Source: Anaerolineae bacterium (GTDB lineage Bacteria > Chloroflexota > Anaerolineae > 4572-78 > J111). Taken from it: a stretch of 17,299 bases of DNA. The stretch spans positions 1 through 17,299 of the forward strand of contig JAGRBY010000088.1 in the NCBI GenBank assembly GCA_020433835.1, given 5' to 3'. Below, one piece after another: positions 16,037-17,299 of the stretch. A program made the translations under genes and the position numbers. The notes under the pieces are model-generated. The model was given only the letters and a program-made list of their open reading frames with translations, ran no database searches and was not told where the DNA came from. Within the stretch, counting starts at the first letter, position 1, and each line of letters opens with the position of its first letter.

Positions 16037-16155
16037 GTTGTGCAGTTGGGTATAAAAGTCAGGTGATAGTCACTTCTTGATCGAAAGTTAGCGTTGGTTT
16101 GAACCAACAAGATCATGGCTGACGCCCAGAACTATCACCTTTTGAACTGCGCAAC
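16037..16155 (+). repeat. Large imperfect inverted repeat: candidate structured RNA or mobile-element-like palindrome
   Basis: The outer arms GTTGTGCAGTT (16037-16047) and AACTGCGCAAC (16145-16155) pair over 11 positions with one G-U. The inner arms AGGTGATAGT (16061-16070) and ACTATCACCT (16131-16140) pair perfectly over 10. Inside, GTTAGC (16087-16092) can pair with GCTGAC (16118-16123, one G-U), and TTGGT/ACCAA (16094-16107) makes the tip. The whole 119-nt stretch can form one long branched hairpin. I do not recognise it as a known RNA family. It could be a leader element, a small RNA or a miniature inverted-repeat element. Confidence 0.6.
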
Positions 16156-16193
16156 GCACAGTATTTTAAATTGCCCAGACTCTTTCGTTATGG

Positions 16194-16514
16194 TTGAATT
16201 GTTCTTTGGAGAATTATATAAAAGCTATGGGCCAAAATTTTAGAAAAAAGGTAATGAGCCAACTTAACCACGCTTCGGAAAATGAGGAACCTCTTTCAGT
16301 TAACCAAGATAGTGAAGAAAGAATCATCGTGTTGTCAGCTTCTGAGTACGAAAAGTTTCAAGCGGAAAGCGAAGCACGTATGAAAAGGTTAAAACAAGAA
16401 TTAGATGGTATTTTGGCTCTCGTTCAAAGTTATACACAACAGCGAACCTTAGAAGATGTCGAGGCCCGCCTCGTCGCCCTTCGAAAAAAAATTGAGCAAG
16501 AGATGAACGAATAA
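16194..16514 (+). CDS. Small protein with Phd/YefM antitoxin-like N-terminus and coiled-coil tail
   Basis: A 106-residue, acidic and mostly helical protein if read from the TTG. Residues 8-55 loosely resemble Phd/YefM antitoxins: a helix with NFRKKVMSQL, then HASENEEPLSV, then EERIIVLSASEYEKF, which matches the family pattern ending in V-L-S-x-x-E-Y-E. Residues 56-104 look like a coiled coil (EARMKRLKQELDGILALV and VEARLVALRKKIEQEM). No toxin gene follows; the next genes are Roadblock proteins. It may therefore be an orphan or repurposed DNA-binding or oligomerising protein. The start is unclear: ATG 16227 (GGAG 15 nt upstream) and ATG 16254 are alternatives, but they would remove part of the first helix. 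The family link is tentative. Confidence 0.6.
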   Translation: MNCSLENYIKAMGQNFRKKVMSQLNHASENEEPLSVNQDSEERIIVLSASEYEKFQAESEARMKRLKQELDGILALVQSYTQQRTLEDVEARLVALRKKIEQEMNE

Positions 16515-16571
16515 GCATTGCCCTTCTGTCTCAATAAACCGTATAGGCATCAAACACAAACGGATTACTAT

Positions 16572-16587
16572 CTTTGTAATAACAAAG
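16572..16587 (+). promoter_or_regulatory. Hairpin overlapping the ribosome binding site of the first Roadblock gene
   Basis: CTTTGT (16572-16577) pairs with ACAAAG (16582-16587) around a 4-nt loop. The right arm includes most of the only Shine-Dalgarno-like sequence, AAAGG (16584-16588), 11 nt before the ATG. It could dampen translation; a short stem may also simply melt. Confidence 0.35.
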
Positions 16588-16599
16588 GTTTGAATATTA

Positions 16600-17010
16600 A
16601 TGGCACAAGTTTATAAAACTGATCTCTTGGAAGATGCATTAAAGGAAATGTGCTCAAAATTAGAGGGCGTACAAGGGGCCGTTATCGTAAGTATTGAGGG
16701 GTTTGTCGTTGCTGCGTTTACGCCCAGAGACAGCGATATGGATGAGGAAGGCCCAACCAGCAGCCCTCAGGTAGCGGCCATGGCAGCCACCCTTATTGCT
16801 CTGGGTGAACGAACATTATCACGTTTGGCCCAAGGCGATATGCTTCGCTTATTGATTGAGGGTAGTGATGGCGGTATGCTGGTTGTACCGGCTAACCAAA
16901 GGGCTTCCGTAGCTGTAATGGTAGGGCGAGAAGCCAAAATGGGATTGGTGCTTTACGCACTGCAACAAAGCTCTAGAAAAATTAGCACAATTTTGGAGGG
17001 AGGCAATTGA
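16600..17010 (+). CDS. Roadblock/LC7 domain protein
   Basis: A 136-residue single-domain protein of the Roadblock/LC7 (MglB-like) family, which bind and regulate small Ras-like GTPases. The domain runs from about 7 to 125: helix LLEDALKEMCSKLEGVQGAVIVSIEGFVVAAF (a helix then two strands), an acidic loop (DSDMDEEG), central helix PQVAAMAATLIALGERTLSRL, then strands MLRLLIEGSDGGMLVVPA and ASVAVMVGR and a final helix. It ends in TTGA, where its stop overlaps the start of a second Roadblock gene, so the two are probably made together and may form a heterodimer. No GTPase is visible, but one may lie just past the window. Roles in polarity, gliding or secretion are known for relatives; here the role is open. 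Confidence 0.88.
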   Translation: MAQVYKTDLLEDALKEMCSKLEGVQGAVIVSIEGFVVAAFTPRDSDMDEEGPTSSPQVAAMAATLIALGERTLSRLAQGDMLRLLIEGSDGGMLVVPANQRASVAVMVGREAKMGLVLYALQQSSRKISTILEGGN

Positions 17011-17299
17011 TTACCGATAGTATTGACAATCAAGTAAAAGACAACAATCAACTTTTACGAGAAATTCTCGATGAGTTGACCTTGTATAACCCCGGCATTA
17101 TTAGTGCCTTGGTAGTAAGTGATGACGGATTGAATGTGGCCTCAGGAATACCGCACTCCAGTGATGATAATATGGCCTTGACGTCTTCTGATTTGATCGA
17201 TATGGCTACAGAATTTGGTAAGCGGTTTGAGCAAGGCAACCTCAATCGTATCCTCTTAGAAGGGGAACAAAGAACGGCTATCCTCATGAAAGCTGGAAA
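17007..17299 (+). CDS. Second Roadblock/LC7 domain protein, 3' partial
   Basis: The frame from TTG 17007 is open to the window end (97 complete codons). It begins ITDSIDNQVKDNNQLLREIL and continues with a Roadblock pattern: LREILDELTLYNPGIISALVVSDDGLNVASG (helix and two strands), a short acidic loop (SSDDN), then a helix (SSDLIDMATEFGKRF) and strands (LNRILLEGEQRTAILMKAG). The TTG start is well supported by GGAGGGAGG (16995-17003), and its first bases overlap the previous stop (TTGA). It is a paralogue of the upstream gene with low identity. The C-terminal helix and stop lie beyond the window. Confidence 0.85.
   Translation, partial: MITDSIDNQVKDNNQLLREILDELTLYNPGIISALVVSDDGLNVASGIPHSSDDNMALTSSDLIDMATEFGKRFEQGNLNRILLEGEQRTAILMKAG

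Larger units (their letters stand above)
15876..16193 (+). other. Regulatory intergenic region
   Basis: These 318 nt hold a palindrome (15902-15917), a promoter (15925-15953) and the large inverted repeat (16037-16155). No coding frame is evident. The last 38 nt before the small gene lack a clear ribosome binding site. Confidence 0.55.

Noticed and set aside
16037..16155. SRP RNA, 6S RNA or riboswitch
   Set aside because: Lacks the conserved SRP tetraloop region and any riboswitch core I can recognise. A 6S-like long hairpin is not excluded, but nothing specific supports it.

Overview
The window looks like chromosomal DNA from a Chloroflexota bacterium, probably Anaerolineae or Ardenticatenia-like. 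This is inferred from the mix of protein families: PknB-type kinases with TPR tails, Pro/Thr-rich SH3b proteins, RgtA/ArnT-type membrane glycosyltransferases, Roadblock/LC7 pairs and a membrane-anchored clan-A glycosidase. No marker gene settles it. Gaps between genes are AT-rich, and several hold good sigma-70-type promoters.

Layout. (1) 3-1787, +: a soluble globin-coupled chemoreceptor that enters from upstream of the window. (2) 1965-2654, +: a peptide-methionine sulfoxide reductase A whose catalytic Cys codon is an in-frame TGA, followed at the expected distance by a hairpin with bacterial SECIS geometry. I read it as a selenoprotein; an automatic caller would truncate it to a 185-residue fragment starting at 2097. 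(3) 5889-3114, -: a two-gene unit, a protein with an N-terminal pseudokinase and a C-terminal active kinase domain, then a Sir2-type NAD-dependent deacylase. (4) 5890-6610: a 721-nt non-coding gap. (5) 6931-6611 and 7091-7018, -: a small zinc-ribbon protein and tRNA-Val(TAC). (6) 7205-12937: an envelope glycan cluster, with a clan-A glycosidase overlapping a polytopic lipid-linked-sugar glycosyltransferase, a convergent SH3b protein, and a divergent GT2 glycosyltransferase. (7) 13170-15875, +: a transmembrane PknB-type kinase with TPR-like repeats on both sides of the membrane. (8) 15876-16193: a promoter, a palindrome and a large imperfect inverted repeat leading to a small Phd/YefM-like protein. 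(9) 16600-17299, +: two translationally coupled Roadblock/LC7 proteins, the second cut off by the window end.

How the genes fit together. Much of the window is signalling: an oxygen or redox chemoreceptor, two kinase proteins, a deacylase and Roadblock switches that normally regulate small Ras-like GTPases. The middle block builds or trims surface glycan. The strongest unusual signal is the selenocysteine MsrA; next are the pseudokinase-kinase tandem and the structured element at 16037-16155.
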